Of a DNA stretch of 36,270 nt, positions 8,217 to 18,651 are shown in pieces. Under the pieces are notes generated by a model. It did no database searches. It had not been told where the DNA came from and saw only the letters and a program-made list of their open reading frames with translations. How positions within the stretch are numbered: position 1 is the stretch's first letter; each line of letters starts with the position of its first letter. The DNA is from Syntrophomonadaceae bacterium (lineage in GTDB: Bacteria > Bacillota > DSM-12270 > Thermacetogeniales > Thermacetogeniaceae): positions 1 to 36,270 of the forward strand of contig DULK01000017.1 in NCBI GenBank assembly GCA_012840385.1, read 5' to 3'. A program made the position numbers and the translations under genes.

Positions 8217-9476
8217 CTATTTCATAAATCCCTGGTAATGGCGCATCAGGAGATGTGACTCGAACTGCTTCATCGTCTCCAGGGCAACCCCTACAACGAT
8301 CAAGAGGGCGGTGCCGCCGAAGTAGAGGGTCGGTATCTTGGTTACCCCGATCATGAAGTTGGGGAGGACTGCAATCAGCGCCAGGAAAATGGCGCCGGCC
8401 AGCGTCAGCTTGGTCAGGACGCGGTTGATGTATTCCCCCGTCGGACGTCCGGGACGCAGTCCGGGTACGAATCCGCCGTACTTTTTCAGGTTATCGGCTA
8501 TATCCATCGGGTTGAAGATGATCGCCGTGTAAAAGTAAGTAAAGAAAATGATCAGCAAGGCATAAAGAAACCCGTTTAAGGCGGTTCCAAACCTCAGGGT
8601 ATCCGCCACCGCTTTCGCCCACGGGTGGTTAATCCACTGGGCAATCTGTACCGGGAAGGCCAGTATGGACATGGCAAAGATGATCGGAATAACTCCGGCC
8701 TGGTTGACCCTTAAAGGGATGTGGGTGCTCTGCCCGCCGTATACCTTGCGCCCCATCACCCGCTTGGCGTATTGAACCGGAATCCGGCGCTGCCCCTCGT
8801 TTACCGCAACAACCCCGGCAATTACCAGAAGCCCGAGCACCACGAGAACGATGATGCTCGTGTAGCCGATGGTTCCTGCCTGAAGCTGGCGGAAGAGGTT
8901 GACAGCCCCTGCCGGAAGCCTCGATACGATTCCGGCAAAGATGATCAGTGATATCCCGTTTCCGATCCCCTTCTCGGTGATCATTTCTCCCAGCCACATC
9001 AGAAAGGCGGTTCCTGCCGTCAAAGTCAGTGAAACCAGCAGGTACGAACCGATCCCCGGGTGGCTTATAGCCCCTTGCCTGCCAAGGGCCACGGACATGC
9101 CGATTGCCTGGATGAAGCCGAGCACCACAGTACCATACCTGATATACTGGGTTATGATCTTTCTCCCGGCCTCCCCCTCTTTCGAGAGCTGTTCCAGCCT
9201 GGGTATGACGATGGTCAGCAGCTGCATGATGATCGAGGCGTTGATGTACGGTGTGATGCTCATGGCGAAAACCGACAGCTTCCGGAAAGCCCCACCCGAG
9301 ATCACGTCAAATATTCCGAAAAACGCCCCTGACAGCAGCTTGTTTAGAACATCATGGTTAATGTTGGGGACCGGCACGTGCGCTCCTATCCTGAATATAA
9401 GAAACATCAGCAGGGTAAAGGCAACCTTTCGCCGCAGGTCCTCCAGTTTCCAGGCGCTCCTCACCGTTTCGAGCAT
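8217..9476 (-). CDS. secY: Preprotein translocase subunit SecY
   Basis: SecY is the channel of the Sec translocon in the cytoplasmic membrane. The 419-residue protein has ten predicted membrane spans, the first within VAFTLLMFLIFRIGAHVPVP. The plug region GAFRKLSVFAMSITPYI, the lateral-gate segments and the cytosolic loop with GLRPGRPTGEYI before span nine are recognisable. Its ATG follows the rplO stop immediately (TAAATG) with GAGGTGA upstream. Its partner SecE is encoded far upstream at 33692-34144. Confidence 0.98.
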   Translation of the reverse strand: MLETVRSAWKLEDLRRKVAFTLLMFLIFRIGAHVPVPNINHDVLNKLLSGAFFGIFDVISGGAFRKLSVFAMSITPYINASIIMQLLTIVIPRLEQLSKEGEAGRKIITQYIRYGTVVLGFIQAIGMSVALGRQGAISHPGIGSYLLVSLTLTAGTAFLMWLGEMITEKGIGNGISLIIFAGIVSRLPAGAVNLFRQLQAGTIGYTSIIVLVVLGLLVIAGVVAVNEGQRRIPVQYAKRVMGRKVYGGQSTHIPLRVNQAGVIPIIFAMSILAFPVQIAQWINHPWAKAVADTLRFGTALNGFLYALLIIFFTYFYTAIIFNPMDIADNLKKYGGFVPGLRPGRPTGEYINRVLTKLTLAGAIFLALIAVLPNFMIGVTKIPTLYFGGTALLIVVGVALETMKQFESHLLMRHYQGFMK

Positions 9477-9914
9477 TTAAATCACCTCGACCTTGCCGCC
9501 GGCAGCCGCTACCTTTTCCGCCGCGCCCTTGCTCACACGGTGCACCTGCACGGTAAGTGGCCGATCCAGATCACCCTTACCCAATAATTTAATTATACAT
9601 CCACCCTTCACAAGCCCCTCTTTCCTGAGAAGCTCCGGTGTCACCACCGTTCCCGGTGAAAACCGGGCAAGATCCCGAATGTTGACGATTGAAACCTCTT
9701 CGGCAAAGATATTGGTAAAACCGCGCTTGGGTATTCTTCTGATAAGGGGCATCTGTCCGCCCTCGAAGCCGCGGCGTACGCCGCCCCCGGATCGCGCCTT
9801 CTGGCCCTTATGCCCTCTTCCCGAAGTCTTCCCAAGACCGGAACCGATCCCCCGCCCCTTGCGGGTTCGTTCGAAGCGCGCACCAGGCACCGGGGCCAGC
9901 TCATGGAGCTTCAT
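9477..9914 (-). CDS. rplO: 50S ribosomal protein L15
   Basis: L15 is a late-assembly large-subunit protein. The 145-residue product starts [13 protein letters not shown] and has the glycine-rich [19 protein letters not shown] stretch and [18 protein letters not shown] at 9914 is chosen over a GTG three codons upstream because GGGAGTGA then has normal spacing and the N-terminus matches the family. It begins a few bases after the rpmD stop. Confidence 0.96.
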   Translation of the reverse strand: MKLHELAPVPGARFERTRKGRGIGSGLGKTSGRGHKGQKARSGGGVRRGFEGGQMPLIRRIPKRGFTNIFAEEVSIVNIRDLARFSPGTVVTPELLRKEGLVKGGCIIKLLGKGDLDRPLTVQVHRVSKGAAEKVAAAGGKVEVI

Positions 9915-9919
9915 CGAAT

Positions 9920-10117
9920 TCACTCCCTTTCCTTTTCCTCTACAGTTTCGACCCTGACAAGATGACTAACCCGTTTGATCATACCCTGGATTACAGGATC
10001 GTTACTCTTGATCACGGAGCTGTTCAGTTTTTTCAGCCCAAGGGTACGCAAAACTTCCCGCTGTTTTTTTGGATGTCCAATCGGGCTCCGGACCAGGGTA
10101 ATTCGCAGTGCTTCCAT
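9920..10117 (-). CDS. rpmD: 50S ribosomal protein L30
   Basis: The 65-residue protein has the L30 core: [26 protein letters not shown], then a 20-residue stretch to [13 protein letters not shown]. It lies between rpsE and rplO with an ATG start and AGGAG upstream. Length is a few residues above the usual 58-60 because of a charged C-terminal end. Confidence 0.96.
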   Translation of the reverse strand: MEALRITLVRSPIGHPKKQREVLRTLGLKKLNSSVIKSNDPVIQGMIKRVSHLVRVETVEEKERE

Positions 10118-10128
10118 AGTTACTCCTC

Positions 10129-10626
10129 CTACCCGATCAATTCCTCAATCGTCTTGCCGCGCAGCCTGGCGACTTCTTCCGCCCGTTTCAGGCTTTTTAA
10201 AGCCTCAATGGTGGCGTGCACCATGTTATGGGCGTTGGAAGAACCTAGAGACTTGGTGAGTATGTCCTGAACACCCGCAGCCTCAAGCACCGCACGCACA
10301 GGCCCGCCGGCGATCACGCCGGTACCGGGGGACGCCGGTTTCAAGAGAACCTTACCTGCCCCAAACACACCGGTTACCGGATGAGGAATAGTCGTTCCTT
10401 TCATCGGAACCTCGATCAGGCTCTTCTTCGCATCCTCGATTCCCTTCCGGATCGCCTCGGGAACCTCGCCCGCCTTGCCCAGACCGGCACCCACGTGTCC
10501 CTGGCCGTCGCCGACAACCACCAGGGCGCTGAAGCTGAACCTGCGGCCTCCTTTTACGACCTTGGCAACCCTGTTGATGCTTACAACCTTTTCTGTCAGT
10601 TCAAGAGTATTGGGATCAATCCGCAA
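10129..10626 (-). CDS. rpsE: 30S ribosomal protein S5
   Basis: S5 helps decoding accuracy and mRNA unwinding at the entry site. The 165-residue product has [19 protein letters not shown] and [17 protein letters not shown], then the C-terminal fold with [15 protein letters not shown] is the only start close to the family N-terminus, with GGGGAGGG upstream. Typical spectinomycin-contact residues lie in the first motif and look unaltered. Confidence 0.96.
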   Translation of the reverse strand: MRIDPNTLELTEKVVSINRVAKVVKGGRRFSFSALVVVGDGQGHVGAGLGKAGEVPEAIRKGIEDAKKSLIEVPMKGTTIPHPVTGVFGAGKVLLKPASPGTGVIAGGPVRAVLEAAGVQDILTKSLGSSNAHNMVHATIEALKSLKRAEEVARLRGKTIEELIG

Positions 10627-10647
10627 ACGATGACTCCCTCCCCTTCC

Positions 10648-11016
10648 CTAGAATTCCAGGCCTTGTTCCCGGGCGGCATCCGCCAGGGCTGCCAGGCGTC
10701 CGTGATAAAGGTTACCGCCCCGGTCAAAGACCACTTTCGTAATTCCCTGAGCCTTGGCCTTTTCGGCTATTAAGCGACCGACAATGCGTGCCGCCTCCAT
10801 GTTCTTCCGACCGTTAACCTGCTCCCGGATCTCCGGCGACAGGGTAGATGCGGCAGCAAGAGTGACTCCGCGGGTATCATCGATCACCTGAGCATAAAGG
10901 TGGTTCAGGCTTCGGTAGACGCTGAGCCGCGGTCTCTCCGGCGTGCCAAAAACCTTCTTGCGGACCCGGAGATGTTTGCGCTTTCGTATAAATGAACGCG
11001 TTTCCTTTTTCAGCAT
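10648..11016 (-). CDS. rplR: 50S ribosomal protein L18
   Basis: L18 binds 5S rRNA with L5. The 122-residue protein has a basic N-terminus ([21 protein letters not shown]), [16 protein letters not shown], and the C-terminal [19 protein letters not shown] motif. The ATG start and its place between rplF and rpsE are standard. Confidence 0.97.
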   Translation of the reverse strand: MLKKETRSFIRKRKHLRVRKKVFGTPERPRLSVYRSLNHLYAQVIDDTRGVTLAAASTLSPEIREQVNGRKNMEAARIVGRLIAEKAKAQGITKVVFDRGGNLYHGRLAALADAAREQGLEF

Positions 11017-11029
11017 TGATTGACACCCC

Positions 11030-11578
11030 TTATTTCTTGCCCTTCACACCGGCTTTGCCGACTTTCCGTCTGATAACCTCATCTTCGTACTTGATGCCTT
11101 TTCCCTTATACGGTTCTGGCTCGCGGACGGCCCTGATGCGCGCGGCGAGGGCGCCTACCTTCTCCTTGTCGATCCCCTTCACGGTGATTTTGTTGGGAGC
11201 CGGGACTTCAATCTCCAGCCCCTCATCAGGCTCGATCTCAACGGGATGGGCGTAACCCACGGTCAGCACAAGCTTCTTACCCTGCTTTGCGGCCCTGTAG
11301 CCCACTCCGACCAGTTCCAGGCTGCGTTGAAAACCCTCGGTTACACCCTTTACCATGTTCTGAACCAGCGCCCTGGTCAATCCGTGCAACGCCCGGTGCT
11401 GCCTTTCGTCGGAGGGCCGCTTTACAACCACCTTGTTCTCATCAAGGGTGATCTGCATATCCGGATGCATCTCACGGCGCAGGATTCCCTTGGGGCCCTT
11501 CACCTCTACAACATTTCCATTGATCTTTACTTCAACTCCTGCCGGTATCATTACCGGAAGGCGTCCCACTCTGGACAT
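11030..11578 (-). CDS. rplF: 50S ribosomal protein L6
   Basis: L6 lies at the base of the L7/L12 stalk near the factor-binding site. The 182-residue product starts [15 protein letters not shown], contains two L6 repeats, and has the C-terminal signature [20 protein letters not shown] glycine-free basic tail (GKAGVKGKK) ends it. Length is normal. Confidence 0.97.
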   Translation of the reverse strand: MSRVGRLPVMIPAGVEVKINGNVVEVKGPKGILRREMHPDMQITLDENKVVVKRPSDERQHRALHGLTRALVQNMVKGVTEGFQRSLELVGVGYRAAKQGKKLVLTVGYAHPVEIEPDEGLEIEVPAPNKITVKGIDKEKVGALAARIRAVREPEPYKGKGIKYEDEVIRRKVGKAGVKGKK

Positions 11579-11591
11579 GGTGCCACCTCCC

Positions 11592-11987
11592 TTACCAGAT
11601 GTAGCAGATAACTTCTCCGCCCAGGCCCTCTTTCCTGGCCTGCTTATCGGTCATCAATCCCTTGGAGGTAGAGATAATGGCTATCCCTAAACCGCCCAAA
11701 ACCTTCGGAATTTCATCCTTCCCGGCGTATACCCGCAGGCCCGGCTTGCTGATCCGCTTGAGCCCGGTGATAACCTTCTGCTTATTCGGCCCATATTTCA
11801 GGTACAGTCGCAGGATACCCTGCTTGCCGTCGTCCACCACTTCGTAGGTGCGGATGAAACCCTCGTTTTTCAAAATTTCTGCCAGCCCCTTCTTCATTTT
11901 AGAAGCGGGGACCTCCACACGATCCTTGTAAACCGTATTGGCATTGCGTATCCTTGTCAGGAAATCCGCAATCGGGTCCGTTATCAT
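11592..11987 (-). CDS. rpsH: 30S ribosomal protein S8
   Basis: S8 binds the central domain of 16S rRNA and, in several bacteria, represses the spc operon. The 131-residue protein begins [17 protein letters not shown] and ends with the [20 protein letters not shown] signature and CYIW. The gene overlaps nothing and follows rpsN by 34 bases. Confidence 0.97.
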   Translation of the reverse strand: MITDPIADFLTRIRNANTVYKDRVEVPASKMKKGLAEILKNEGFIRTYEVVDDGKQGILRLYLKYGPNKQKVITGLKRISKPGLRVYAGKDEIPKVLGGLGIAIISTSKGLMTDKQARKEGLGGEVICYIW

Positions 11988-12021
11988 ACCTCTTCGACCT
12001 CCTTTGTGCCGCTGTGCCGCT

Positions 12022-12207
12022 CTACCAGCTGGCCTTAACTATTCCCGGGATCTGTCCCTTATAGGCCAGATTGCGGAAACAGATGCGGCACATTCCGAAT
12101 TTACGTAAATAAGCACGCGGCCTGCCACAAATCCGACAACGGTTGTAGGCCCGGACCCTGAACTTGGGGGGTCGCTGCTGCTTGGCGATCATCGATTTTT
12201 TGGCCAC
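12022..12207 (-). CDS. rpsN: 30S ribosomal protein S14, type Z (zinc)
   Basis: The 61-residue form carries the zinc knuckle C24-x2-C27 ([11 protein letters not shown]) and C40-x2-C43 ([11 protein letters not shown]), so it is the short type Z protein. It uses GTG with GGAGGG upstream. No zinc-free paralogue is visible in this window. Confidence 0.97.
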   Translation of the reverse strand: MAKKSMIAKQQRPPKFRVRAYNRCRICGRPRAYLRKFGMCRICFRNLAYKGQIPGIVKASW

Positions 12208-12231
12208 TTATTTCCCTCCTTATATTGAGCA

Positions 12232-12774
12232 TCACGAAGCCTCCCGGAAAGGCATCCCCACGTAACGGAGCAACTCCCTGGCTTCCTCGTCGTTTTTCGC
12301 CGTGGTGACAATGGTGATATCCATGCCGCGCACCTTGTCAATCTTGTCATAGTCTATTTCCGGAAAGATCACCTGCTCCCTGAGGCCCAGGGTGTAGTTC
12401 CCCCTGCCGTCAAAGGATCTGGGAGAGACGCCCCTGAAGTCCCGCACACGCGGGAGCACAACGTTGACAAGCTTATCCAGAAAGTCGTACATGCGGTCCC
12501 CCCGCAGGGTGACCTTGCATCCGATTTTCATTCCGGAACGCAGCTTGAAAGCCGCGATGGATTTGCGCGCCTTCGTTACAACCGGGCGCTGGCCGGTGAT
12601 CTGCGTCAGGTCGTTAACCGCAGCCTCCAGGGCCTTGGGGTTTTGTATGGCCTCGCCTACCCCCATGTTGATGACGATCTTTTCAAGCCTGGGTACCTCC
12701 ATAACGTTCTTATAGTTAAACTTCTTCATCATCTGGGGGACTATTTCCTGGCGGTAGCGCTCCTTTAGACCCAT
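12232..12774 (-). CDS. rplE: 50S ribosomal protein L5
   Basis: L5 anchors 5S rRNA in the central protuberance and touches S13. The 180-residue product has the family blocks [18 protein letters not shown], a [18 protein letters not shown] stretch, and a [18 protein letters not shown] end. The ATG start is clear and the neighbours rplX and rpsN are as usual. Confidence 0.97.
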   Translation of the reverse strand: MGLKERYRQEIVPQMMKKFNYKNVMEVPRLEKIVINMGVGEAIQNPKALEAAVNDLTQITGQRPVVTKARKSIAAFKLRSGMKIGCKVTLRGDRMYDFLDKLVNVVLPRVRDFRGVSPRSFDGRGNYTLGLREQVIFPEIDYDKIDKVRGMDITIVTTAKNDEEARELLRYVGMPFREAS

Positions 12775-12797
12775 TACCGCACCTCCTTTATCCGTGA

Positions 12798-13124
12798 CTA
12801 CTTATCAATAATTTCCCCGCACTTTTTACAGGCCCGGTAGTATTTGTTATCAACCAGTTTTTTGGCGATTCGTGTCGGCTGGTTGCACTTTGTGCAGACC
12901 AGCATTACATTCGAACTGGCAATCGGGGCCTCTTTCTCAATAATCCCTCCCTGTGGGAGAGACCTGGTGGGCCGGCTGTGCCGTTTGACAACATTTACGC
13001 CTTCAACAATGACTCTCTGCGCGGAGGGGAAAACCTGCAGAACCTTGCCGCGCTTCCCGGCATTCTTCCCTGTGAGAACCAGGACGGTGTCCCCTTTCCG
13101 CACGTGAACTTTATTTCTGGCCAC
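12798..13124 (-). CDS. rplX: 50S ribosomal protein L24
   Basis: The 108-residue protein has the KOW motif ([21 protein letters not shown]) and a C-terminal C-x2-C pair set, [11 protein letters not shown] and [10 protein letters not shown], that may bind zinc. The frame is open to a GTG at 13151, but GTG at 13124 is chosen: GGAGGTGA stands just before it and the N-terminus [12 protein letters not shown] is family-like. L24 starts large-subunit assembly. Confidence 0.95.
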   Translation of the reverse strand: MARNKVHVRKGDTVLVLTGKNAGKRGKVLQVFPSAQRVIVEGVNVVKRHSRPTRSLPQGGIIEKEAPIASSNVMLVCTKCNQPTRIAKKLVDNKYYRACKKCGEIIDK

Positions 13125-13150
13125 TGACCTCACCTCCACTTCCGGGCCCA

Positions 13151-13519
13151 CTAAAGCACTTCGGGTGCCAGAGAAACTATTTTCATGAAGTCTTTATCCC
13201 GCAACTCGCGAGCCACGGGGCCAAAGATACGGGTCCCCCGGGGGTTTTTCTGGTCGTTGATGATCACTGCGGCATTCTCGCTGAACTTTATGTAAGAACC
13301 GTCCGGCCGGCGGATCTCCTTTTTCGTCCTGACAACCACCGCCTGTACCACGTCACCCTTCTTAACCATTCCTCCCGGGCTTGCTTCCTTAACGGACGCC
13401 ACAATAATGTCGCCCACCGATGCATAGCGGCGGAAAGAACCGCCCAAAACACGAATGCACATGAGTTTCTTGGCGCCTGTATTGTCACCTGCTTTAAGTA
13501 TTGTCTGCGGCTGTATCAT
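13151..13519 (-). CDS. rplN: 50S ribosomal protein L14
   Basis: The 122-residue product begins [18 protein letters not shown] and includes [27 protein letters not shown], the L14 signature region. L14 lies at the subunit interface and forms bridges B5 and B8. Its ATG lies 26 bases inside the end of rpsQ, so translation is probably coupled to that gene. Confidence 0.97.
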   Translation of the reverse strand: MIQPQTILKAGDNTGAKKLMCIRVLGGSFRRYASVGDIIVASVKEASPGGMVKKGDVVQAVVVRTKKEIRRPDGSYIKFSENAAVIINDQKNPRGTRIFGPVARELRDKDFMKIVSLAPEVL

Positions 13520-13817
13520 CGGCTCTTTCCTCCTCTACAACTATTCCTTTGTCTGCAGCGCGGCTTATGATTTCCGCAACCCTCCACCTTTTTTCTCTGC
13601 TCAAGGGGCGGGTTTCCATGATCCTGACCGTATCCCCTACCCGGCAGGAATTGGTTTCGTCATGTGCCTTGAACTTCTTGGTCCTTCTGATCGTCCGCTT
13701 GTAAAGAGGATGCCGGACCATGGTTTCCACAGCAACGACGACAGTTTTATCCATTTTGTCACTTACGACCACACCCACACGCGTCTTGCGCTGAGCCCGT
13801 GCTTCCACGTTCGACAC
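13494..13817 (-). CDS. rpsQ: 30S ribosomal protein S17 with C-terminal extension
   Basis: The S17 core runs from [17 protein letters not shown] to the [20 protein letters not shown] block (about 9-80). At 107 residues it is about 20 longer than usual S17, ending in an acidic [13 protein letters not shown] tail. The tail is encoded where the gene overlaps the start of rplN by 26 bases. The GTG start matches the family N-terminus. S17 is a primary 16S rRNA binder. Confidence 0.94.
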   Translation of the reverse strand: MSNVEARAQRKTRVGVVVSDKMDKTVVVAVETMVRHPLYKRTIRRTKKFKAHDETNSCRVGDTVRIMETRPLSREKRWRVAEIISRAADKGIVVEEERADDTAADNT

Positions 13818-13823
13818 CCCCTA

Positions 13824-14051
13824 TCATCCCCGGCCTGCCCGAACCTGCTCACGCTGGCGCATGATCTCGCGCTCACGCAAGATGGTCTTGGCTCGAGCAA
13901 AAGCCCGGCGTACTTCCCGAATCCGCATGTGATTCTCCAACTGCCCCGTCGCCAACTGGAAGCGGAGGCGAAACAGTTCATCCTTCAGGTCAACAAGCTT
14001 TCTTTCCAGTTCCTCGTCCGTTAAGTCACGCAGTTCCTTAACCTTCTTCAC
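13824..14051 (-). CDS. rpmC: 50S ribosomal protein L29
   Basis: The L29 core [20 protein letters not shown] and [21 protein letters not shown] is plain. L29 lies by the peptide exit tunnel. The start is not certain: the frame is open to ATG at 14072 and beyond, but no ribosome site precedes that. GTG at 14051 is chosen because GGTGGTGA stands just upstream and it gives [10 protein letters not shown], 75 residues, close to the family. The gene overlaps the rplP end by 14 bases with this start. Confidence 0.9.
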   Translation of the reverse strand: MKKVKELRDLTDEELERKLVDLKDELFRLRFQLATGQLENHMRIREVRRAFARAKTILREREIMRQREQVRAGRG

Positions 14052-14475
14052 CGGTCTCACCACCCGCTTCATGCCGTTTAACAAACCTGCTCTTGATCGG
14101 AAGCTTGTGGCTGGCGAGACGCATGGCCTCCCGGGCCACATCTTCCGCTACACCGCCCAGCTCGAACAAAATCCGGCCGGGCTTCACCACCGCAACCCAG
14201 TATTCCGGTGTCCCTTTTCCGCTTCCCATTCGAGTTTCGGCGGGCTTTGCGGTTACCGGCTGCTGCGGAAAGATACGGATCCACACCTTGCCGCCACGCT
14301 TGACGTACCTGGTCATGGCAATACGCGCCGCCTCGATCTGGCGGGCGCTGATCCAACCGGGCTCGAGGGCCTGAAGACCATACTCTCCAAATGTCACTTC
14401 ATTCCCCCGTCTTGCCTTTCCGGTCGGACGTAGCAAGTGCGGTTTCCGGTAAGTAACCCTCTTAGGCATTAACAT
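14038..14475 (-). CDS. rplP: 50S ribosomal protein L16
   Basis: The 145-residue product begins [14 protein letters not shown] and has the family blocks [20 protein letters not shown] and [19 protein letters not shown], regions near the A-site tRNA. Its ATG overlaps the rpsC stop as TAATG. The C-terminal end is charged and overlaps the start of rpmC. Confidence 0.97.
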   Translation of the reverse strand: MLMPKRVTYRKPHLLRPTGKARRGNEVTFGEYGLQALEPGWISARQIEAARIAMTRYVKRGGKVWIRIFPQQPVTAKPAETRMGSGKGTPEYWVAVVKPGRILFELGGVAEDVAREAMRLASHKLPIKSRFVKRHEAGGETGEEG

Positions 14476-15155
14476 TAGCCCTCTCCTCCTTCCGCCTCAA
14501 CCTGTTCCCTGTCTTTTACCGCCGGCTTTTCCGGAAGTACTTCCCCTTTATAGATCCAAACCTTAACACCGATTTTTCCGTAGGTCGTTTGCGCTTCGGC
14601 AAAACCGTAATCAATATCAGCACGCAAGGTATGGAGGGGGACTTTTCCTTCGCTGTACCACTCGCTGCGGGCCATTTCTGCGCCCGCCAGGCGGCCGCTC
14701 ACGGCAATGCGGATTCCCTGAGCTCCCATTCGCATCGCCCTGGTCACAGCCTGTTTCATCGCCCGCCGAAATGCGACACGCTTTTCAAGCTGGGCGGCAA
14801 CGCTTTCCGCAACCAGCTGCGCCTCGAGCTCCGGTTTCTTGATCTCAATGATGTTGACGCTTACCTGCTTACCCGTCAGTTCCTCCAGTTCTTTGCGCAG
14901 GGCCTCCACTTCGGTCCCACCCCGCCCGATAACGATCCCGGGCTTGGCGGTGTGAATGGAAACCCGGATCCTGTTGGCAGCCCTCTCCAGCTCAACCCTG
15001 GATACGCCGGCAAGAAAGAGCCGTTTCTTTATATATTTCCGCAGGGCTATATCCTCATGCAGCAGGTCGCGGTAATTCTTACCGGCATACCATTTGGATT
15101 CCCAATCCTTAATGATTCCAAGGCGCAGCCCGTATGGGTGAACCTTCTGACCCAC
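14475..15155 (-). CDS. rpsC: 30S ribosomal protein S3
   Basis: S3 lines the mRNA entry channel. The 226-residue protein starts [13 protein letters not shown]; its KH type 2 domain (about 38-107) holds [14 protein letters not shown]. The C-terminal domain has [20 protein letters not shown] start with AGGAGGGGTGA upstream. It follows the rplV stop by three bases. Confidence 0.97.
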   Translation of the reverse strand: MGQKVHPYGLRLGIIKDWESKWYAGKNYRDLLHEDIALRKYIKKRLFLAGVSRVELERAANRIRVSIHTAKPGIVIGRGGTEVEALRKELEELTGKQVSVNIIEIKKPELEAQLVAESVAAQLEKRVAFRRAMKQAVTRAMRMGAQGIRIAVSGRLAGAEMARSEWYSEGKVPLHTLRADIDYGFAEAQTTYGKIGVKVWIYKGEVLPEKPAVKDREQVEAEGGEG

Positions 15156-15158
15156 CGA

Positions 15159-15500
15159 TCACCCCTCCTTTCGATCCTCTAGTACTACCGTAATATGGCT
15201 TGTTCTCTTGCGTCTGAGGTCTGCCCGTCCCCTTGCCCGGGGCTGGTATCTCTTCATGACAGGCCCCTCATCCACGTAGATCCGTTTGATATATAATTCA
15301 TCCGGATTCATGTCGTAGTTGTGTTCGGCGTTCGCCGCAGCAGAACGGAGAACCTTGGCAACGGGAGCCGCAGCCCTTTTCGGCACGAAACGCAAGATCG
15401 CCAGGGCATCGGCTACCTTTTTACCCCGTACCAGGTCCACCACCTGCCGCACTTTGCGCGGAGCAATCCAGATGTAGCGTGCTACAGCCCTTGCTTCCAC
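15159..15500 (-). CDS. rplV: 50S ribosomal protein L22
   Basis: The 113-residue protein has the L22 N-terminal [20 protein letters not shown] block and the beta-hairpin region [19 protein letters not shown] that lines the exit tunnel and carries macrolide resistance sites in other species; it looks intact. GTG start with GGGGTGA upstream. Confidence 0.97.
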   Translation of the reverse strand: MEARAVARYIWIAPRKVRQVVDLVRGKKVADALAILRFVPKRAAAPVAKVLRSAAANAEHNYDMNPDELYIKRIYVDEGPVMKRYQPRARGRADLRRKRTSHITVVLEDRKEG

Positions 15501-15515
15501 GTGTCTTCACCCCTT

Positions 15516-15800
15516 CTATTTGAGTGCCGTCGAACGTTCCGTATGGGCGCCGTGGCCGCGGAAGATCCGGGTCGGAGCAAACTCACCCAGCTTGTGCCCC
15601 ACCATATCCTCGGTTATGTAAATCGGTACATGCCTCCTGCCGTCGTGGACGGCGATGGTGTGCCCGACCATCTCCGGAAAAATCGTGGAACGCCGCGACC
15701 AGGTCTTGATCACGCGCTTCTCACCCTTTTCGTTCATTTCAATGATCTTTTTTAAGAGTTTTTCATCGCAATAAGGCCCTTTTTTAAGAGAACGGCCCAC
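15516..15800 (-). CDS. rpsS: 30S ribosomal protein S19
   Basis: The 94-residue product begins [18 protein letters not shown] and has [20 protein letters not shown] and [16 protein letters not shown]19 pairs with S13 in the subunit head. GTG start; GGAGGT lies nine bases upstream. Confidence 0.97.
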   Translation of the reverse strand: MGRSLKKGPYCDEKLLKKIIEMNEKGEKRVIKTWSRRSTIFPEMVGHTIAVHDGRRHVPIYITEDMVGHKLGEFAPTRIFRGHGAHTERSTALK

Positions 15801-15825
15801 TCCTGATTTACCTCCTTGGCGCCCT

Positions 15826-16653
15826 CTACTTGCTGCGCCGCTTAATGATCAGCTTATCCGAGGCCTTGTTCTTCTTGCGTGTCTTTGCTCCCAAGGCCGG
15901 CTTCCCCCATGGCGTCACAGGATTCCGCCCGATCGGGGACTTGCCTTCTCCGCCGCCGTGCGGGTGGTCCACAGGGTTCATCACTACACCGCGCACCGTC
16001 GGTCTGATTCCCAGCCAGCGTTTCCGTCCGGCCTTCCCGAGGTTAATATTTTCATGGTCCAGGTTGCCCACCTGGCCGATTGTGGCCTTGCAGTCGATGT
16101 GAACCAGCCGCATTTCTCCCGAAGGCATCCTGAGGTTGGCGAACTCTCCCTCCTTGGCCATCAACTGGGCCACTCCACCTGCGGACCGGACCAGCTTCCC
16201 GCCTCCGCCCGGCCTCAACTCAATATTGTGAACCAGTGTACCGACAGGTATATTCCTCAAAGGTAAGGCGTTGCCAGGCTTAATGTCCACATCCGGACCC
16301 GACATAACGGTATCCCCAACCTTCAGGCCGAGTGGAGCCAGGATGTATCTTTTTTCCCCGTCCTTGTAGTGAAGCAGGGCGATATTGGCAGAGCGGTTGG
16401 GATCGTATTCTAAAGTCGCCACTTTGGCGGGAATTCCATCCTTGTCCCGCTTGAAATCGATGATCCTGTAGAATCTTCGTGCCCCGCCGCCGCGATGGCG
16501 AACGGTAATGCGCCCCGTATTGTTGCGCCCGGCCTTCTTCCGTACCGGCTCAAGCAAGGACGGCTCCGGCTCGACGTCGCTCAATTCCTCAAAGGTCAGC
16601 ACGGTCATCTGGCGCCGGCCTGGTGATGTGGGTTTAAATTTTTTGATTCCCAT
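15826..16653 (-). CDS. rplB: 50S ribosomal protein L2
   Basis: L2 is needed for subunit association and lies near the peptidyl transferase centre. The 275-residue protein has the N-terminal [15 protein letters not shown], the RNA-binding domain with [20 protein letters not shown], and the C-terminal [17 protein letters not shown] with the conserved histidine. The ATG and length are normal. Confidence 0.98.
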   Translation of the reverse strand: MGIKKFKPTSPGRRQMTVLTFEELSDVEPEPSLLEPVRKKAGRNNTGRITVRHRGGGARRFYRIIDFKRDKDGIPAKVATLEYDPNRSANIALLHYKDGEKRYILAPLGLKVGDTVMSGPDVDIKPGNALPLRNIPVGTLVHNIELRPGGGGKLVRSAGGVAQLMAKEGEFANLRMPSGEMRLVHIDCKATIGQVGNLDHENINLGKAGRKRWLGIRPTVRGVVMNPVDHPHGGGEGKSPIGRNPVTPWGKPALGAKTRKKNKASDKLIIKRRSK

Positions 16654-16698
16654 TCCGTTTCCCTCCTTCCGCGGCCAATCCTCTATTGCCTGGTGTAT

Positions 16699-16995
16699 TT
16701 ATGAAAGCAGTCCTTCAAAGATTTCGATCTTGTCACCCGGGCGGAGGGTCACGATCGCTTTTTTCCGCTCGGGCGTCAGTCCTGTGGACCTGCCAACCCG
16801 TTTTTTCTTGCCTTTGACAATTGCTGTGTTGACGGCCAGCACCTTTACCTTGAACAACTCCTCCACCGCTCGCTTGATCTCGATCTTGTTGGCTTTTTTA
16901 TCAACGTAAAAGGTGTACTTGTTTTCCTTCTGCGCCAGGTTAACCGATTTCTCTGTCACCAGCGGCCTGATCAGGATATCGTGTGGGCTACGCAC
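16699..16995 (-). CDS. rplW: 50S ribosomal protein L23
   Basis: L23 sits at the tunnel exit and docks signal recognition particle and trigger factor. The product contains [20 protein letters not shown] and [20 protein letters not shown] at 16995 is preferred over TTG at 17001 because GGAGGTG has normal spacing only to the former, giving 98 residues. It overlaps the rplD stop. Confidence 0.95.
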   Translation of the reverse strand: MRSPHDILIRPLVTEKSVNLAQKENKYTFYVDKKANKIEIKRAVEELFKVKVLAVNTAIVKGKKKRVGRSTGLTPERKKAIVTLRPGDKIEIFEGLLS

Positions 16996-17617
16996 CGGCA
17001 AGCACCTCCCCTACCCTGGCAAGAGCATTCTTTGTCATGATCACCTTATCCACCGCCAGGAGGTCATAGGCGTTCAGCTGGTTTGCAAGAGCAATTCCCA
17101 CTCCGGGCAGGTTGCGCGCCGCTCTCTCCACCATCTCATCCCGTTCCGGAAGCACCAACAGTGCCGTGCTTTTTGCTTCCAGGTTTTCCAAAAGCCTGGC
17201 CACCTCTCTGGTTTTCGGCTCGGGAAGCCGAATATCCTCGATCACGATCAGGTCTCCATCCTGTACACGGGTGGAGAGGGCCGACTTCACGGCGAGGCGG
17301 CGCATCTTTTTGGGAAGCGCCTGGCTGTAGCTCCTTGGCTTTGGTCCAAAGACAATTCCACCCTTGCGCCATAGCGGGGAACGAATGCTTCCCACACGCG
17401 CCCGGCCTGTTCCTTTTTGGCGCCAGGGCTTGCGACCGCTGCCCTGCACCTCACCGCGGTTCTTTGTGGAAGCAGTACCGCTGCGCCGGTTGGCGAGATG
17501 CCGCACAACAGCCTGGTGGAGGACATGCTCTTGTACAGGGATACCAAAGATGTCGTCTCTCAGTTCCAGATCTCCAACCCTGATTCCTTCCGCATTATAT
17601 AACGCAGCCTTAGGCAT
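16988..17617 (-). CDS. rplD: 50S ribosomal protein L4
   Basis: The 209-residue protein carries the extended loop that lines the exit tunnel (about 45-95, [20 protein letters not shown] then [15 protein letters not shown]) and the C-terminal alpha/beta domain with [15 protein letters not shown]. In E. coli L4 represses its own S10 operon; whether it does so here is not visible. It starts 21 bases after rplC. Confidence 0.97.
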   Translation of the reverse strand: MPKAALYNAEGIRVGDLELRDDIFGIPVQEHVLHQAVVRHLANRRSGTASTKNRGEVQGSGRKPWRQKGTGRARVGSIRSPLWRKGGIVFGPKPRSYSQALPKKMRRLAVKSALSTRVQDGDLIVIEDIRLPEPKTREVARLLENLEAKSTALLVLPERDEMVERAARNLPGVGIALANQLNAYDLLAVDKVIMTKNALARVGEVLAGA

Positions 17618-17638
17618 TACCTGTAGCCTCCTTTCCGG

Positions 17639-18271
17639 CTATCGCACCGAATCTCTAATCAAAAGCAGACCCCTGCGGGGCCCTGGTACCGCGCCCTGTA
17701 CCATCAAGAGGTTGCGGGCAGGGTCCACTTTCACCACCTTTAAGTGGAGGACTGAAACGTTTTCTCCACCCAACCTGCCGGGGAGTTTGCGGCCCTTAAA
17801 CACCCGGGCCGGCCCCTTGGCTCCCAGCGAGCCCGGCCTCCGATGGTACTTTGAACCGTGCTTCATCGGGCCCCTATGAAACCCGTGCCTTTTGATGCCT
17901 CCGGCGAAGCCCTTCCCCTTTGAGGTTCCCCGTACATCCACGTAATCTCCAGAGTTAAATATGTCTACCTTGACTTCCTGGCCAACTTCGAACTGGTCTA
18001 ACTCGTCCGGCTCCACACGGATCTCCCTGAGGAAGCGAAGCGGCTTTACCTTTTGCTTGCTAAACTGGCCGCGTAAAGGGCGGTTGAGAATTCTTTCGCG
18101 CACCTCTTCAAAGCCCAACTGCAGGGCGGCATACCCATCCCGCTCAGGAGTTTTCTTTTGTACAACGTAACAGGGCCCTGCTTCAATTACCGTCACAGGA
18201 ACTGCTTTCCCTGCCTCGTCGAAAATCTGCGTCATACCTATTTTTCGTCCGAGAATGCCTTTGCGCAACAT
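17639..18271 (-). CDS. rplC: 50S ribosomal protein L3
   Basis: L3 nucleates large-subunit assembly. The 210-residue product begins MLRKGILGRKIGMTQIFDE, with KGKGFAGGIKRHGFHRGPMKHGS in the loop reaching the peptidyl transferase centre. The ATG at 18271 is chosen over a GTG two codons upstream, which would overlap the GGAGGTGA ribosome site. Confidence 0.96.
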   Translation of the reverse strand: MLRKGILGRKIGMTQIFDEAGKAVPVTVIEAGPCYVVQKKTPERDGYAALQLGFEEVRERILNRPLRGQFSKQKVKPLRFLREIRVEPDELDQFEVGQEVKVDIFNSGDYVDVRGTSKGKGFAGGIKRHGFHRGPMKHGSKYHRRPGSLGAKGPARVFKGRKLPGRLGGENVSVLHLKVVKVDPARNLLMVQGAVPGPRRGLLLIRDSVR

Positions 18272-18301
18272 CTTCACCTCCCAATCCCGACCCGCCGGGC
18301 A

Positions 18302-18610
18302 TTACAGCTTGATCTCGATATCAACCCCGGCCGGCAGGTCAAGACGCATCAGGGCATCAATCGTCTTCGGAGTCGGTTCCAGAATATCAATCAGGCGCTT
18401 ATGAGTGCGCATTTCGAACTGCTCCCGCGAATCCTTGTTCACATGAGGAGACCTCAAGATGGTAATTATGCTCTTTTCTGTAGGAAGCGGGACGGGCCCC
18501 GAGATCGAGGCCCCTGTGCGTCGGGCTGTCTCTACAATCTTCTGCGCCGACTGATCCAGAATTTTATGGTCAAAAGCCTTTAATCTTATGCGTATCTTCT
18601 GGCGCGCCAC
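18302..18610 (-). CDS. rpsJ: 30S ribosomal protein S10 (NusE)
   Basis: S10 is both a ribosomal protein and the NusE partner of NusG and NusB in transcription coupling. The product has [20 protein letters not shown] and the loop [23 protein letters not shown] at 18610 gives MARQKIR and 102 residues, with AAGGAGG eight bases upstream; an ATG at 18616 sits too close to that site. Confidence 0.95.
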   Translation of the reverse strand: MARQKIRIRLKAFDHKILDQSAQKIVETARRTGASISGPVPLPTEKSIITILRSPHVNKDSREQFEMRTHKRLIDILEPTPKTIDALMRLDLPAGVDIEIKL

Positions 18611-18651
18611 TCTCATCCCTCCTTAACTGACCTCGCCACTCGCCGGGCTCC

